From: Lachnospiraceae bacterium
Lineage (GTDB): Bacteria; Bacillota; Clostridia; Lachnospirales; Lachnospiraceae
DNA: 64,000 nt
Assembly (NCBI GenBank): GCA_014799465.1
Contig: JAAVHZ010000008.1
Span: 38,469 to 102,468, forward strand
Direction: 5' to 3'
Shown here: positions 37,095 to 45,477 of the stretch, piece after piece
Layout: each line of letters opens with the position of its first letter
Numbering within the stretch: position 1 is the first letter of the stretch
Made by a program: the position numbers and the translations under genes
The notes under the pieces: model-generated
Seen by the model: the letters and a program-made list of their open reading frames with translations, nothing else
Told to the model about the DNA's origin: nothing
Databases searched by the model: none

Positions 37095-37421
37095 TTATTC
37101 AGCGGATTCAGATGTAACAGATTCACCTGCTGTTTCATTCTCAGGGGATTCGCTTTCATCTGATGAAACTTCATTTTTATCATCTTTGTTTCGGTCAATA
37201 ATTCGTGTAATTTCACCGGAAGACAATTTGTTTACTGTTCTTACCGGTTTTTCTTTTCTGAAAAATTTAGCATATACAGACCATGCAATAAATACACATA
37301 TTATAAGAGTAACTGTAATTAAAAAGAGATTTATATACAAATCAGTTCTTTTTGCCTTTGATACAGCCTTCTTTCGATTTTTCTTTTCATTTTTATAGCG
37401 GTTTACCTTTTCCTGACTCAT
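37095..37421 (-). CDS. Small single-pass membrane protein of unknown function
   Basis: A 108-residue protein: a very basic N-terminus (KNEKKNRKKAVSKAKR), one helix (about 29-50, LFLITVTLIICVFIAWSVYA) and an acidic Glu/Ser-rich C-terminus. The positive-inside rule puts the basic end in the cytoplasm. AAAGGAATG precedes ATG 37421. An opposite-strand frame spans the same bases but has no ribosome site. Family unknown. Confidence 0.7.
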   Translation of the reverse strand: MSQEKVNRYKNEKKNRKKAVSKAKRTDLYINLFLITVTLIICVFIAWSVYAKFFRKEKPVRTVNKLSSGEITRIIDRNKDDKNEVSSDESESPENETAGESVTSESAE

Positions 37422-37559
37422 GTTTTCATTCCTTTCTAGATTTGAATTAGCATCAAAAATCATTATATAACAAAATCACTAAATAATAAATATTTTTTTG
37501 TCAAAAATAGAAAAAATATTGTGACAGCCTAAACAAGAATAAAGATAAGGGATTTATTG

Positions 37560-37588
37560 TTGACATGATTATCGGATTGTACTAAAAT
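37560..37588 (+). promoter_or_regulatory. Strong SigA-type promoter
   Basis: TTGACA (37560-37565), a 17-base spacer and TAAAAT (37583-37588), ending 36 bases before the start codon of the next plus-strand gene. Confidence 0.7.
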
Positions 37589-37624
37589 ATTTAATATAAA
37601 AACTATAGAAATGGGGCTAGTGAT

Positions 37625-38284
37625 ATGATAAAAAGTTTTGTTAATATTTTAAATATTGGTTTTGGAATTATAAATAATACAGAGCCGGTAGAGAGCAGAA
37701 ACCCGGAATTAGTCATGGAACACATTCTTAATATGGATGACCCGGCAAGAGATATAAGAATTATAGGATTCCGTTTTTATGACATGGATACAGATACGGG
37801 AGTGATGAGCAATCAAAGCGGAATATACTATCTTGAAGGTGAGGAGTTTACATATCCTAAAGTAGATAATGATATTACTACTTATATGAAAACTACTAAT
37901 ATTGAGTATGAAAAGGGCCAGCAGCTTATAAAAATAAAGAAACCTAATATATTGGTTTATCCGTTTAATTCAAATGATGTTATACTTGATACTGCATCTG
38001 TACTTGTTAAGATGAAGGTTAAGAAAGAAGAGGAAAGAAAAGTAAGACTGGAAGAGGAAATTGTTGCATATAAGAATAATCTGGTACTTGAGCTTAAAAA
38101 AGTGCAGGAACTTTTAGAAGGAAACCAGTTTAATGCAATACCTTTGATAGATACTATGGAAGGAGCAAAAGGTCTTAATATTATGGGCGATAAAGGTAAC
38201 TTTAACAAACATATTAACCATATGAGAAATATCAGAGTTGAGATTATGGCAATTGATAAATTCCTTCGTGAAAATGCAATGTAG
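37625..38284 (+). CDS. Cytosolic protein of unknown function with coiled-coil segment
   Basis: A 219-residue protein without signal peptide or membrane helix. The first 125 residues alternate beta-type stretches (RDIRIIGFRFYDMDTDTG, SGIYYLEGEEFTYP); residues 130-170 form a charged helix (VKKEEERKVRLEEEIVAYK), and the end is helical. No family recognised. It has its own promoter and terminator, so it is a single-gene unit. The ribosome site is weak. Confidence 0.65.
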   Translation: MIKSFVNILNIGFGIINNTEPVESRNPELVMEHILNMDDPARDIRIIGFRFYDMDTDTGVMSNQSGIYYLEGEEFTYPKVDNDITTYMKTTNIEYEKGQQLIKIKKPNILVYPFNSNDVILDTASVLVKMKVKKEEERKVRLEEEIVAYKNNLVLELKKVQELLEGNQFNAIPLIDTMEGAKGLNIMGDKGNFNKHINHMRNIRVEIMAIDKFLRENAM

Positions 38285-38298
38285 GTGATTGATATAGT

Positions 38299-38334
38299 GC
38301 TTCGCAAAGTATTATTCTTTGCGAAGCTTTTATT
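38299..38334 (+). terminator. Rho-independent terminator
   Basis: Perfect 11-base stem GCTTCGCAAAG (38299-38309) and CTTTGCGAAGC (38317-38327) with a 7-base loop, followed by TTTTATTT. Confidence 0.88.
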
Positions 38335-38360
38335 TACAGAAATTTGGAGAATAAAGAAAA

Positions 38361-39311
38361 ATGGACAAAGAAAAATATTTTACAGAAAAATTAGCAGAGT
38401 ATCAGGAATATGTTGTTGATATAATCAAAGAGTCTCCTGAAGATTTTGGAGATTTGGAAACTAGAAGTGTGTATCTTTTAGGTAATCATCCACTATTTTT
38501 AAATCCTTATGAATTTAAAGAAGGGTTCTATGAAGCGGTTCAGAAAAGAGAATGGCAGTCAGTAAACGATTATTTATATCAGGAAGTATGTTATTGGCTG
38601 GTTCCGAGTGATCATGGTGGAAGCGGATACGACCATTGTTTTAATTTTTATCCGTCAGTTGAAGCATTTGCATGTGGTGCAGAACATATTTTAGAAAATA
38701 TCTATCCATATGAGTTAGGACTTACTGAAAATGGGTATGATTTCTATGTGGCGGGTTCAAACCTTATTATAGCAAAATACTATAATGATGAAGAAATGTT
38801 GAAGCAGGCAATGGCTACTGCTGATAAATTTACAAAGAGCAGGGCTTCTAAATGGGAGCGGCTTGCAATTCAGTTCCTGTTGGATATCCTTAACAAGGAT
38901 TTTGAAGCAGCGAATGTTGATTTGCTTAATGTTTGCAAAGGGTATAGCCGAATTCAAAAAGCATTTCAATCTATACATGATATATGTATTCCGGCACATG
39001 GACTTTATTGTATTGCAAAAAGCTGGATTACAAAAGAGGAATTTACTAAGATAAAAATGCCTGTGCATAAAACATTTATACAAGGTTATGCACAATGGAG
39101 GGTTGATAATCCTACTTTAATATTGAAGCCGTATATGGTATATCCAAAAGAAATGGATATATATAATAAAATCTATGCCATGCCAATAGCGAGAACATTA
39201 CTCACTCAGGAACGTTTTACAGAACGGTCAAAGATTAGGCCTGTAATTGATAATCGTAGAATGTATAAAATTTTTGTAGATGATTTAAGAAATGTTTTAA
39301 AGGCAGATTAA
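38361..39311 (+). CDS. Protein of unknown function, mainly helical
   Basis: A 316-residue cytosolic protein rich in aromatic residues and predicted helices, with SVNDYLYQEVCYWLV, EAFACGAEHILENIYPYELGL and FTKSRASKWERLAIQFLLDIL segments. The repeated-helix character recalls some immunity proteins such as Imm49, but I cannot support that from motifs. GGAG lies 12 bases before the ATG. Its last 15 bases overlap the tail of the convergent azlD gene. It sits 27 bases after a terminator with no clear promoter of its own. Confidence 0.65.
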   Translation: MDKEKYFTEKLAEYQEYVVDIIKESPEDFGDLETRSVYLLGNHPLFLNPYEFKEGFYEAVQKREWQSVNDYLYQEVCYWLVPSDHGGSGYDHCFNFYPSVEAFACGAEHILENIYPYELGLTENGYDFYVAGSNLIIAKYYNDEEMLKQAMATADKFTKSRASKWERLAIQFLLDILNKDFEAANVDLLNVCKGYSRIQKAFQSIHDICIPAHGLYCIAKSWITKEEFTKIKMPVHKTFIQGYAQWRVDNPTLILKPYMVYPKEMDIYNKIYAMPIARTLLTQERFTERSKIRPVIDNRRMYKIFVDDLRNVLKAD

Positions 39312-39608
39312 AATAATTTCTGTTGCAAAAACGGTTAAAATAGCCCCGATAGCGACCACTACCAGACTTTTTTCTAAAAATGACAGAACTAGTGCAGTAC
39401 ACGTTCCGGCTATTGCACTTATATAATTCGATGTTGAGTAGAATATGTCAGGAAATGTCATGGAGGCAAGAACCGCATATGGGACATAATTTAAGAATGC
39501 ACGTATACGTTTTGAAGTAATTTCCTTTCTGAAAAGAATCATTGGAGTGGCTCGTGGGATATATGTTACAAGTGCCATAAGTAAGACGGCAATAAGTGGT
39601 TTAGTCAT
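39297..39608 (-). CDS. azlD: AzlD-family small subunit of amino-acid exporter
   Basis: A 103-residue protein with three to four helices and the family start TKPLIAVLLMALVTYIPRATPMILF, then FLNYVPYAVLASMTFPDIF. It works with AzlC to export branched-chain amino acids or analogues. ATG 39608 overlaps the azlC stop by 8 bases, and GAAAGG precedes it. Its 3' end overlaps a plus-strand gene by 15 bases. Confidence 0.9.
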   Translation of the reverse strand: MTKPLIAVLLMALVTYIPRATPMILFRKEITSKRIRAFLNYVPYAVLASMTFPDIFYSTSNYISAIAGTCTALVLSFLEKSLVVVAIGAILTVFATEIILICL

Positions 39609-40314
39609 CAGAATCAATCCTTTCTGTAGTATTATCAGGAAACAGCAATGCCCCTATACCTGCACCGGCAAAAGTAGATATAATTATTCTGAAGCCGGAA
39701 GATACAAATTTGAAAAATGCAATGTATTTAAGCATACAGGTTGTGGCAATAGATATGCATACAATATATACTATTGTCTTTGAATGTTTGGCAGGGGGGA
39801 TTATAAGTGCGGTAAACATAGCAAATAATGCAATTCCCATAGCACCTTTTAAGGAATTTGGAAGTATACCGGTTGTATATGCACCAAGGATAGTGCCTGA
39901 TGTCCAGCCTATATATGGGAATGATATAAGTCCATACATATAAGCAGGGGAGATATCAGTTTTTTCCATAGATGCAACAGCAAATGTTTCGTCAGTAATG
40001 CCAAAACTGAAAAGAAGCCTGTCAAATGTGCCGATACCCGGTTTCAGCTTTTGTGAAAGAGACAGGGACATCAGCATATATCTTATATTTATAATAAATG
40101 TTGTTATGGTTATTTCAAAATAGGAGGCATCTGCAAGTATAAGATTTGTACCTGCAAATTGACCGGAGCTTGTGAGGTTGCTCATAGATATAAATATGGC
40201 AAGCCATATTGGCAGACCGCCGGATACTGCCATAAAACCAAAAGTAAATGAAACAGGTATGTAGCCAAGACCTATAGGAATGCCGCCTTTAAATCCTTTG
40301 ATAAAATCTTTCAT
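39601..40314 (-). CDS. azlC: AzlC-family branched-chain amino-acid exporter
   Basis: Main subunit of the AzlCD exporter. The N-terminal GFKGGIPIGLGYIPVSFTFGFMA and the GQFAGTNLIL-like and FIINIRYMLMSLSLS segments are diagnostic, with GITDETFAVAS in the middle. GGAAAGGAA before ATG 40314 gives 237 residues; an in-frame start at 40353 is less well supported. A minus-strand promoter (TTGATT, 17 bases, TATAAT) lies at 40365-40393. Confidence 0.92.
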   Translation of the reverse strand: MKDFIKGFKGGIPIGLGYIPVSFTFGFMAVSGGLPIWLAIFISMSNLTSSGQFAGTNLILADASYFEITITTFIINIRYMLMSLSLSQKLKPGIGTFDRLLFSFGITDETFAVASMEKTDISPAYMYGLISFPYIGWTSGTILGAYTTGILPNSLKGAMGIALFAMFTALIIPPAKHSKTIVYIVCISIATTCMLKYIAFFKFVSSGFRIIISTFAGAGIGALLFPDNTTERIDSDD

Positions 40315-40364
40315 TAGTCTTTTATTCCTTTCCGGTACCGAATCAGAGTACACAAACAGGACTT

Positions 40365-40393
40365 ATTATAACATTTGCAAAATGTAAAATCAA
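40365..40393 (-). promoter_or_regulatory. SigA-type promoter for azlCD
   Basis: Read on the minus strand: TTGATT (40388-40393), a 17-base spacer and TATAAT (40365-40370). It stands back-to-back with a plus-strand promoter 12 bases away. Confidence 0.6.
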
Positions 40394-40404
40394 GAATAGC
40401 CGGA

Positions 40405-40433
40405 TTGACAAAATCGAAGGCAAAAAGTATACT
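40405..40433 (+). promoter_or_regulatory. Consensus SigA-type promoter for the structured leader and CPBP gene
   Basis: TTGACA (40405-40410), a 17-base spacer and TATACT (40428-40433). The predicted start near 40440 coincides with the first base of the long leader hairpin. Confidence 0.7.
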
Positions 40434-40535
40434 GAAAAGTGCAAGAAGAAAATCTAAGGCAGTAAAAGACACTGCCTAAGATTTTCTAAGTCTTGCACAG
40501 AAGAATCGCTGGGGCGATTCTTCCCGATATACTTT
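40424..40535 (+). promoter_or_regulatory. Strongly structured leader element with two hairpins
   Basis: Hairpin 1: 40439-40463 pairs with 40471-40498 as an 8-base and a 17-base stem with one mismatch, a 3-base bulge and a 7-base loop. Hairpin 2: 40501-40509 with 40514-40522, nine pairs closed by a TGGG loop. An 8-base outer match (40424-40431 with 40528-40535) would close a three-way junction in DNA or in a longer transcript, but it overlaps the -10. No T run follows hairpin 2. About 80 bases to the CPBP start codon hold nothing else clear. Confidence 0.65.
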
Positions 40536-40617
40536 AGGTATTGTCTGTGTAAGTTTGGTAGTATTGGTGACTGTGTTGGTGGGGGATTTTGGATTTGAAA
40601 GGCGATGGATTTTTTAT

Positions 40618-41454
40618 ATGAAAGAAGATAAAGCGACAAGGATTTGGAAAATTATTTCACCGCCGATTGTATATTTATTTATTCAGATGATTGTGGAGTT
40701 GGTGGTTGCAATAGCAGCTGTATTTTTGGAATTGACGGGAATATATAAGAAGTATGGTCTGATAAAAGATTCGTCGGCTGTTGTTGAGAAAATACGGTAT
40801 TTAGTGGAGCAGAATGCTACTTATACAGTTGCGTTATCAGCTTTTACGGTCATTGTTATATTTGGCAGGACAATGTTATTGAGTGGAAGAAAGTATAATA
40901 AAATTGAAAGTTCGGATATATTTCCGGTAGTATTTTTTGCGGTCATGTTAAGTCTGGCGGTCAGTAATCTTATATCGGCAATTCAGATAGATAATATTTA
41001 TGGAAGTTATGAGAATACATCAGGGAATCTGCTTCAGGGAAATATTATATACAGATTGGCAGCCATAGGTATTTTAACGCCTGTGGCAGAAGAAATAATA
41101 TATAGGGGGTTGGTATATGACAGGGCTAAGAAGGAGTTCGGTACAATAAATGCAATGATTGTATCTTCCGCTGCTTTTGGAATATTTCATTTTAACCTTG
41201 TACAGGGAATATATGCATTTTTAATAGGTATGGCATTTGCCTGGTTTTATGAAAAATTTGGAAGTTTAAGTGTATCAATTTTTATGCATATGGCAATAAA
41301 TATAGTAGCAGTGTTGTTGGATTATTATGGAGTTACAGCAATAACTGAGAATAGTCTTGTGATTAGAATAGTGCTTATGCTGGCTGAGTTTGCAGCGGCA
41401 GCATATACTTTTGAAATAATAAACAAAAAGAGTGATAAGAAAAGAGGAATTTGA
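40618..41454 (+). CDS. CPBP-family intramembrane glutamic protease
   Basis: Membrane protein of 278 residues with about eight helices. The Abi/CAAX-protease motifs are present: EEIIYRGLVYDR (EExxxR) near residue 160, HFNLVQGIYAFLIGM and the late HMAINIV. Members process prenylated or short peptides, and some give bacteriocin self-immunity. ATG 40618 is preceded by a weak GAAAGG; earlier in-frame starts lie in the leader. Two bases separate it from the following glycosyltransferase gene. Confidence 0.87.
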   Translation: MKEDKATRIWKIISPPIVYLFIQMIVELVVAIAAVFLELTGIYKKYGLIKDSSAVVEKIRYLVEQNATYTVALSAFTVIVIFGRTMLLSGRKYNKIESSDIFPVVFFAVMLSLAVSNLISAIQIDNIYGSYENTSGNLLQGNIIYRLAAIGILTPVAEEIIYRGLVYDRAKKEFGTINAMIVSSAAFGIFHFNLVQGIYAFLIGMAFAWFYEKFGSLSVSIFMHMAINIVAVLLDYYGVTAITENSLVIRIVLMLAEFAAAAYTFEIINKKSDKKRGI

Positions 41455-41455
41455 T

Positions 41456-42472
41456 TTGAAGATATTAAGTGTAGTAATTCCGTGTTACAATTCAGAGGCA
41501 TATATGAGGAAGTCCATAAACAGTGTTTTGTCAGGAGGAGATGATGTAGAGGTTATTATAGTTAATGATGGCTCTACAGACCATACAAAACAAATTGCTG
41601 ATGAATTTGCAGAGAATTATCCGGGAATCGTAAAAGCTATACACAAAGAAAACGGAGGTCATGGTGATGCCGTGAACTTTGGACTTGCTAATGCAACAGG
41701 AGAGTATTTTAAGGTTGTTGACAGTGATGACTGGGTAGGAGAGGAAGAATTAAAAAAGGTATTAAAGGTTCTTAAAAATTCTATGAAAGCAAATGCAGGG
41801 CTTGATATGCTCCTTACTAATTTTATATATGATAAGGCAGGTGTGCGTCATAAAAAAGTGATGCATTATCACCGTGCACTTCCGGAGAAAAAAATTCTGG
41901 GATGGGATGAGAAGATTAAATTTAATAAATTCCAATATATACTTATGCATTCTGTTATTTACAGAACTGAAATGCTGCGTGAATGTGAACTGGTTCTGCC
42001 TAAACATACATTTTATGTGGATAATATATTTATATTTAAGCCGCTTCCATATGTGAAGAATATTTATTATCTTAATGTGAATCTGTATCACTATTTTATC
42101 GGGAGAAATGACCAGTCTGTAAATGAAAAGGTTATGATATCAAGGTTAGACCAGCAGATTTATGTAAACAAGCTTTTGATTGACATTTTTATTGAGAACA
42201 AACCTGAAAATAAATATTTGTACAAATGTATGCTTCAGTCTCTTGATATGGCAATGTGTGTATCGTCTGTAATGGCAATTTTGTCAAAAGATAAAAAGAA
42301 TCTGGAAAAAAAGGCGGAACTTTGGGAATATTTGAAAGAAAAAGATGAGGTGTTATATAAGAAACTCAGGACTACAATATTTGGAATATGGATGAATCTT
42401 CCGGGACATGTGGGAAGGTTTTTATCTAAGTCAGGATATAAACTGATGCAGAAGATATTTGGGTTTAATTAA
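41456..42472 (+). CDS. GT2-family glycosyltransferase
   Basis: GT-A enzyme of 338 residues: LSVVIPCYNSEAYM, IIVNDGSTDHT near 45 and the catalytic KVVDSDDWVG (DxD type) near 85 are clear, followed by FYVDNIFIFKPLPYVK and YLNVNLYHYFIGRNDQS. The C-terminal part is helical without membrane spans. TTG 41456 follows AGAGGAATT; GTG at 41432 lacks a ribosome site. Probably forms a unit with the CPBP gene. Sugar and acceptor unknown; GGHGDAVNFGL is typical of surface-polymer enzymes. Confidence 0.88.
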   Translation: MKILSVVIPCYNSEAYMRKSINSVLSGGDDVEVIIVNDGSTDHTKQIADEFAENYPGIVKAIHKENGGHGDAVNFGLANATGEYFKVVDSDDWVGEEELKKVLKVLKNSMKANAGLDMLLTNFIYDKAGVRHKKVMHYHRALPEKKILGWDEKIKFNKFQYILMHSVIYRTEMLRECELVLPKHTFYVDNIFIFKPLPYVKNIYYLNVNLYHYFIGRNDQSVNEKVMISRLDQQIYVNKLLIDIFIENKPENKYLYKCMLQSLDMAMCVSSVMAILSKDKKNLEKKAELWEYLKEKDEVLYKKLRTTIFGIWMNLPGHVGRFLSKSGYKLMQKIFGFN

Positions 42473-42582
42473 ATGTAGAATAGGGGGGATGACCCTGCTT
42501 ATGGAATGGTACTGTACCTGTTTTAATTGGAGGTATGGTACTATAACTTTATATAAAAAATAAATTTAGACATAAAAAAAAG

Positions 42583-42656
42583 TAGCGGAAGGGAGATTCG
42601 AACTCTCGACACTACGGGTATGAACCGTATGCTCTAGCCAACTGAGCTATTCCGCC
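42583..42656 (-). tRNA. tRNA-Met (CAT), elongator type
   Basis: Full cloverleaf on the minus strand: acceptor GGCGGAA with TTCCGCT, D arm AGCTCAGTTGGCTAGAGC, anticodon stem TACGG/CCGTA with loop TTCATAC, and the TTCGAAT T-loop. 74 bases, CCA not encoded. The first pair is G-U, unlike the mismatched C-A of initiator tRNA. Confidence 0.93.
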
Positions 42657-42663
42657 ACATAAA

Positions 42664-42736
42664 TGGGACCTACAGGGCTCGAACCTGTGACCCTCTGCTT
42701 GTAAGGCAGATGCTCTCCCAGCTGAGCTAAGATCCC
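42664..42736 (-). tRNA. tRNA-Val (TAC)
   Basis: Full cloverleaf on the minus strand: acceptor GGGATCT with AGGTCCC, anticodon stem TCTGC/GCAGA with loop CTTACAA, T-loop TTCGAGC. 73 bases, CCA not encoded. It is transcribed first, 7 bases before tRNA-Met. Confidence 0.95.
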
Positions 42737-42764
42737 GTTAAGTTCATAACGAACTTGCTTAGAT

Positions 42765-42793
42765 AGTATATTACAAATGGAATTAACTGTCAA
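42765..42793 (-). promoter_or_regulatory. SigA-type promoter for the tRNA-Val/tRNA-Met unit
   Basis: Minus strand TTGACA (42788-42793), a 17-base spacer and TATACT (42765-42770), about 30 bases before tRNA-Val. The 106 bases between the GT2 stop codon and tRNA-Met hold nothing else convincing. Confidence 0.75.
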
Positions 42794-42821
42794 GAACTTT
42801 TTTTAAAAAATAAAAATTTTA

Positions 42822-43008
42822 TGTAACAGTTGAGCCATGCAGATAATAATATATAATAATTTCGTGGGAGCTCGCTCACTAAGAAATTATTATATATTAT
42901 TATCTATAGGGCGTACGCCCGAAATGAATAATTTGCCGGCAGATATTAAAATTTTCAGTCAAAATGTAAAGTCCGGCAAATTATGAATGGCATGGCTGGA
43001 CTGTTACA
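42822..43008. repeat. 187-bp multi-hairpin element with terminal inverted repeats (MITE-like)
   Basis: Ends are 19-base inverted repeats (42822-42840 and 42990-43008, two mismatches; outer part TGTAACAGT/ACTGTTACA). Inside lie a perfect 23-base stem (42841-42863 with 42883-42905), a GGGCGTACGCCC palindrome (42909-42920) and a perfect 12-base stem (42928-42939 with 42973-42984). No coding frame is present. It lies between the tRNA promoter and the PAP2 promoter. Either a non-autonomous mobile element or a branched RNA would fit. Confidence 0.75.
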
Positions 43009-43039
43009 ATTTATAATAATAAAATATTCTTAAAATCTA

Positions 43040-43068
43040 TTGTTACACAAATGTTAGTATGATATAAT
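43040..43068 (+). promoter_or_regulatory. SigA-type promoter for the PAP2-ispF unit
   Basis: TTGTTA (43040-43045), a 17-base spacer and TATAAT (43063-43068), about 40 bases before the start codon. Confidence 0.6.
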
Positions 43069-43108
43069 TTTTCAGAACATTACAATTATCATAAGATGGA
43101 GGATAAAG

Positions 43109-43786
43109 ATGAAAAAAATAATAACAAAATATGGGCATATCTGGACTGTTCTTTATGCTTTAATATATATGCCATGGTTTGCATGGCTAGAAAAAAATGT
43201 TAAGACATATACACTGTTACACACCAGACTTGATGACCTGATTCCATTTTGTGAATATTTTATTATACCATATATTTTGTGGTTTGCGTATGTGCCTGTT
43301 GTAATGATATATGTGTTTTTCACATCTAAAAAAGAGTTTTATAAGGCATCGGCATATCTTTTTATAGGTATGACTATATGTCTTACGATATGTACCATAT
43401 GGCCTAATGGGCAGGATTTGAGAATGGATATTGTAAATAATAATATTTTTTCAAATATTGTAAAGGTACTCTATACTACAGATACAAATACAAATGTATT
43501 TCCAAGTATACATGTGTTTAATTCTATTGGTGTATTTTTAATATTGTGTAAATCGGAGCGGATGAAAGACAGGTATTTTATTAAAATCTCTTCATTTATA
43601 CTTACATTTTTAATAATATTGTCAACAATGTTCCTTAAACAGCATTCCGTACTGGATGTGCTTGGCGGAATAGCACTGAGTGCAGTAATGTATATGTTCG
43701 TGTATGCTATAGATTACTCAAAGGTATTCCAGTGGATAAAAGAGGGCAGATTTAATAGTAAACAGTATGAGAGGAGAAAGATATGA
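43109..43786 (+). CDS. PAP2-family membrane phosphatase
   Basis: Six-helix membrane protein, 225 residues, of the phosphatidic-acid/undecaprenyl-pyrophosphate phosphatase superfamily. The catalytic PSIHVFNS near residue 133 and [11 protein letters not shown] near 184 are the second and third parts of the phosphatase signature; the first (KxxxxxxRP) is degenerate. GGAGG precedes the ATG. It overlaps ispF by four bases. Likely substrates are lipid phosphates. Confidence 0.82.
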   Translation: MKKIITKYGHIWTVLYALIYMPWFAWLEKNVKTYTLLHTRLDDLIPFCEYFIIPYILWFAYVPVVMIYVFFTSKKEFYKASAYLFIGMTICLTICTIWPNGQDLRMDIVNNNIFSNIVKVLYTTDTNTNVFPSIHVFNSIGVFLILCKSERMKDRYFIKISSFILTFLIILSTMFLKQHSVLDVLGGIALSAVMYMFVYAIDYSKVFQWIKEGRFNSKQYERRKI

Positions 43787-44328
43787 GAGTAGGAATGGGA
43801 TATGATGTACACAAACTTGTTGAAGGGAGAAAGCTTATTATCGGCGGTGTAGAGATACCGTTTGAAAAGGGGCTTCTGGGGCATTCAGATGCAGATGTGC
43901 TTCTGCATGCAATTATGGATGCCTTGCTTGGGGCAGCAGCTATGGGAGATATTGGCAAACATTTTCCTGATACTGCAGCAGAATATGAAGGAATATCAAG
44001 TATGGTTCTGCTTGAAAAAGTAGGAGAAAAACTTTCGGAAAATAATTTTATTATAGAAAATATAGATGCGACCATTATAGCACAGAAACCTAAAATGCTG
44101 CCATACAGAGAGCAGATGATTAGTAATATAGCAGATGCACTTAAAATAGATGAAAGTCAGGTTAATGTAAAAGCCACTACCGAAGAAGGGCTTGGTTTTA
44201 CCGGAGCAGGAGAAGGAATATCTTCACAGGCAATAGCAGCATTAAATACAGTAAGTAATTATGCCTATGAAAACAGTATGGCGATTAATTCATGTGAATC
44301 ATGTGGAGGATGTGGCAAAAGCAGATAA
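43783..44328 (+). CDS. ispF: 2-C-methyl-D-erythritol 2,4-cyclodiphosphate synthase with Cys-rich tail
   Basis: MEP-pathway enzyme making the cyclodiphosphate isoprenoid precursor. Metal ligands D8 and H10 (GYDVH) and H42 are present, with [12 protein letters not shown] and the [12 protein letters not shown] loop near the end of the core. The core ends near residue 158, and about 23 extra residues carry C-x-x-C-G-G-C-G. The extension could bind a metal or cluster; this is inference. Start overlaps the PAP2 stop (ATGA). Confidence 0.95.
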   Translation: MRVGMGYDVHKLVEGRKLIIGGVEIPFEKGLLGHSDADVLLHAIMDALLGAAAMGDIGKHFPDTAAEYEGISSMVLLEKVGEKLSENNFIIENIDATIIAQKPKMLPYREQMISNIADALKIDESQVNVKATTEEGLGFTGAGEGISSQAIAALNTVSNYAYENSMAINSCESCGGCGKSR

Positions 44329-44355
44329 AACTTTTTATAAAAGGAGATGATTAAT

Positions 44356-45420
44356 ATGTGGATATTAGCGATTCTTGTATTAGTAGGGACTATTGCAGGA
44401 ATTCTTTATTATCTGGGAGTAAAAATAAAGGATGTATTGAAACAGTGCGGTTTGGTGATGCCCAGATATATGTACTGGACTTTATTTGCTATTCTGTTTG
44501 TGTTTGTATTGTATATACGTTCAGGTCTTGTTATATTTTACGAGATAGCATTAATTGGTTTTCTTATATGTGATATTGTATTTGGTGTATGCAGAATCTT
44601 TGGAATAAAGGGAAGAATTTTTTCTAAAATATATTTTAAAGGTATAACTGTTATTATTATTTCATTTTTGGTTTCCATAATGTGGCAGTATAATGCATTT
44701 CATCCTGTGGTAAAAGAATATAATGTTTCATTAGATAAAAAGATAGATGGCGGACTGGATGCAGTATTTATCTCTGATATACATGCAGGGACGTCTGTAA
44801 AAAAAGAAAATCTTGCAAAGCTTACCAATATGGTGAATGAAATTAAGCCGGATATTATACTGCTTGGCGGTGATATATTTGATGAATCAAGCAGCAGGGA
44901 AGATATAGTAAATACATGTAAAGCATTTGGGAAAATGAAATCATTATATGGCATATATTATATATCAGGGAATCATGATGTAGATTTATATAATAATTAC
45001 ATATCAGAATTAGAGCAGGCAGGTGTCAAAATTATAGATGATGAAATTATTTTTGTGGGAGATAAGTTCTACATAGTAGGCAGACGGGATGAAGGTATGT
45101 TAAACAGCAGCAAAATCAGAATGTCTGTGGATGAGCTTTTAGCCAATGCGGATAAAGAATATCCGGTAATAATGCTTGACCACAGACCGGAGTATTTTGA
45201 TGAGGATACCGGGAACGGAATAGACCTTTTACTGTGCGGACATACACATAATGGACAGATATTTCCGGGAAACCTGTTTATAAGTTTATTCAATGATTTG
45301 GCATATGGACATGAAAAATTTAATGGTACAGATGTAATAGTGAGTTCTGGATATGGTGTATGGGGATTTCCGGTACGGAGTGGAAGCCGCTGTGAGCTTG
45401 TAAGTATTCATATAGAATAA
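44356..45420 (+). CDS. Membrane-anchored metallophosphoesterase
   Basis: Residues 1-120 hold about four helices. The remainder is a calcineurin-like phosphoesterase with the metal motifs DIHAG, GGDIFD, GNHD, HRPEYFD and HTHNGQIFPGN in order. It resembles the YkuE/YaeI group of membrane phosphoesterases. ATG 44347 touches the AAGGAG site, so ATG 44356 (nine-base spacing, 354 residues) is preferred. Substrate unknown. Confidence 0.88.
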   Translation: MWILAILVLVGTIAGILYYLGVKIKDVLKQCGLVMPRYMYWTLFAILFVFVLYIRSGLVIFYEIALIGFLICDIVFGVCRIFGIKGRIFSKIYFKGITVIIISFLVSIMWQYNAFHPVVKEYNVSLDKKIDGGLDAVFISDIHAGTSVKKENLAKLTNMVNEIKPDIILLGGDIFDESSSREDIVNTCKAFGKMKSLYGIYYISGNHDVDLYNNYISELEQAGVKIIDDEIIFVGDKFYIVGRRDEGMLNSSKIRMSVDELLANADKEYPVIMLDHRPEYFDEDTGNGIDLLLCGHTHNGQIFPGNLFISLFNDLAYGHEKFNGTDVIVSSGYGVWGFPVRSGSRCELVSIHIE

Positions 45421-45422
45421 TG

Positions 45423-45451
45423 TTGACAAAAGATGGAAATTTGAATAAACT
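45423..45451 (+). promoter_or_regulatory. SigA-type promoter for cysS-mrnC-rlmB
   Basis: TTGACA (45423-45428), a 17-base spacer and TAAACT (45446-45451). The leader is only about 20 bases, so there is no room for a T-box. Confidence 0.5.
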
Positions 45452-45477
45452 TTTTAATTATAGAAAGGATTGGGATT

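Noticed and set aside
37048..37398. 116-codon plus-strand frame opposite the small membrane protein
   Set aside because: The minus-strand gene has a ribosome site, a clear membrane helix and proper charge layout; the plus frame has none.
45421..45477. T-box leader for cysS
   Set aside because: Only 57 bases separate it from the preceding gene and no specifier or antiterminator structure is present.
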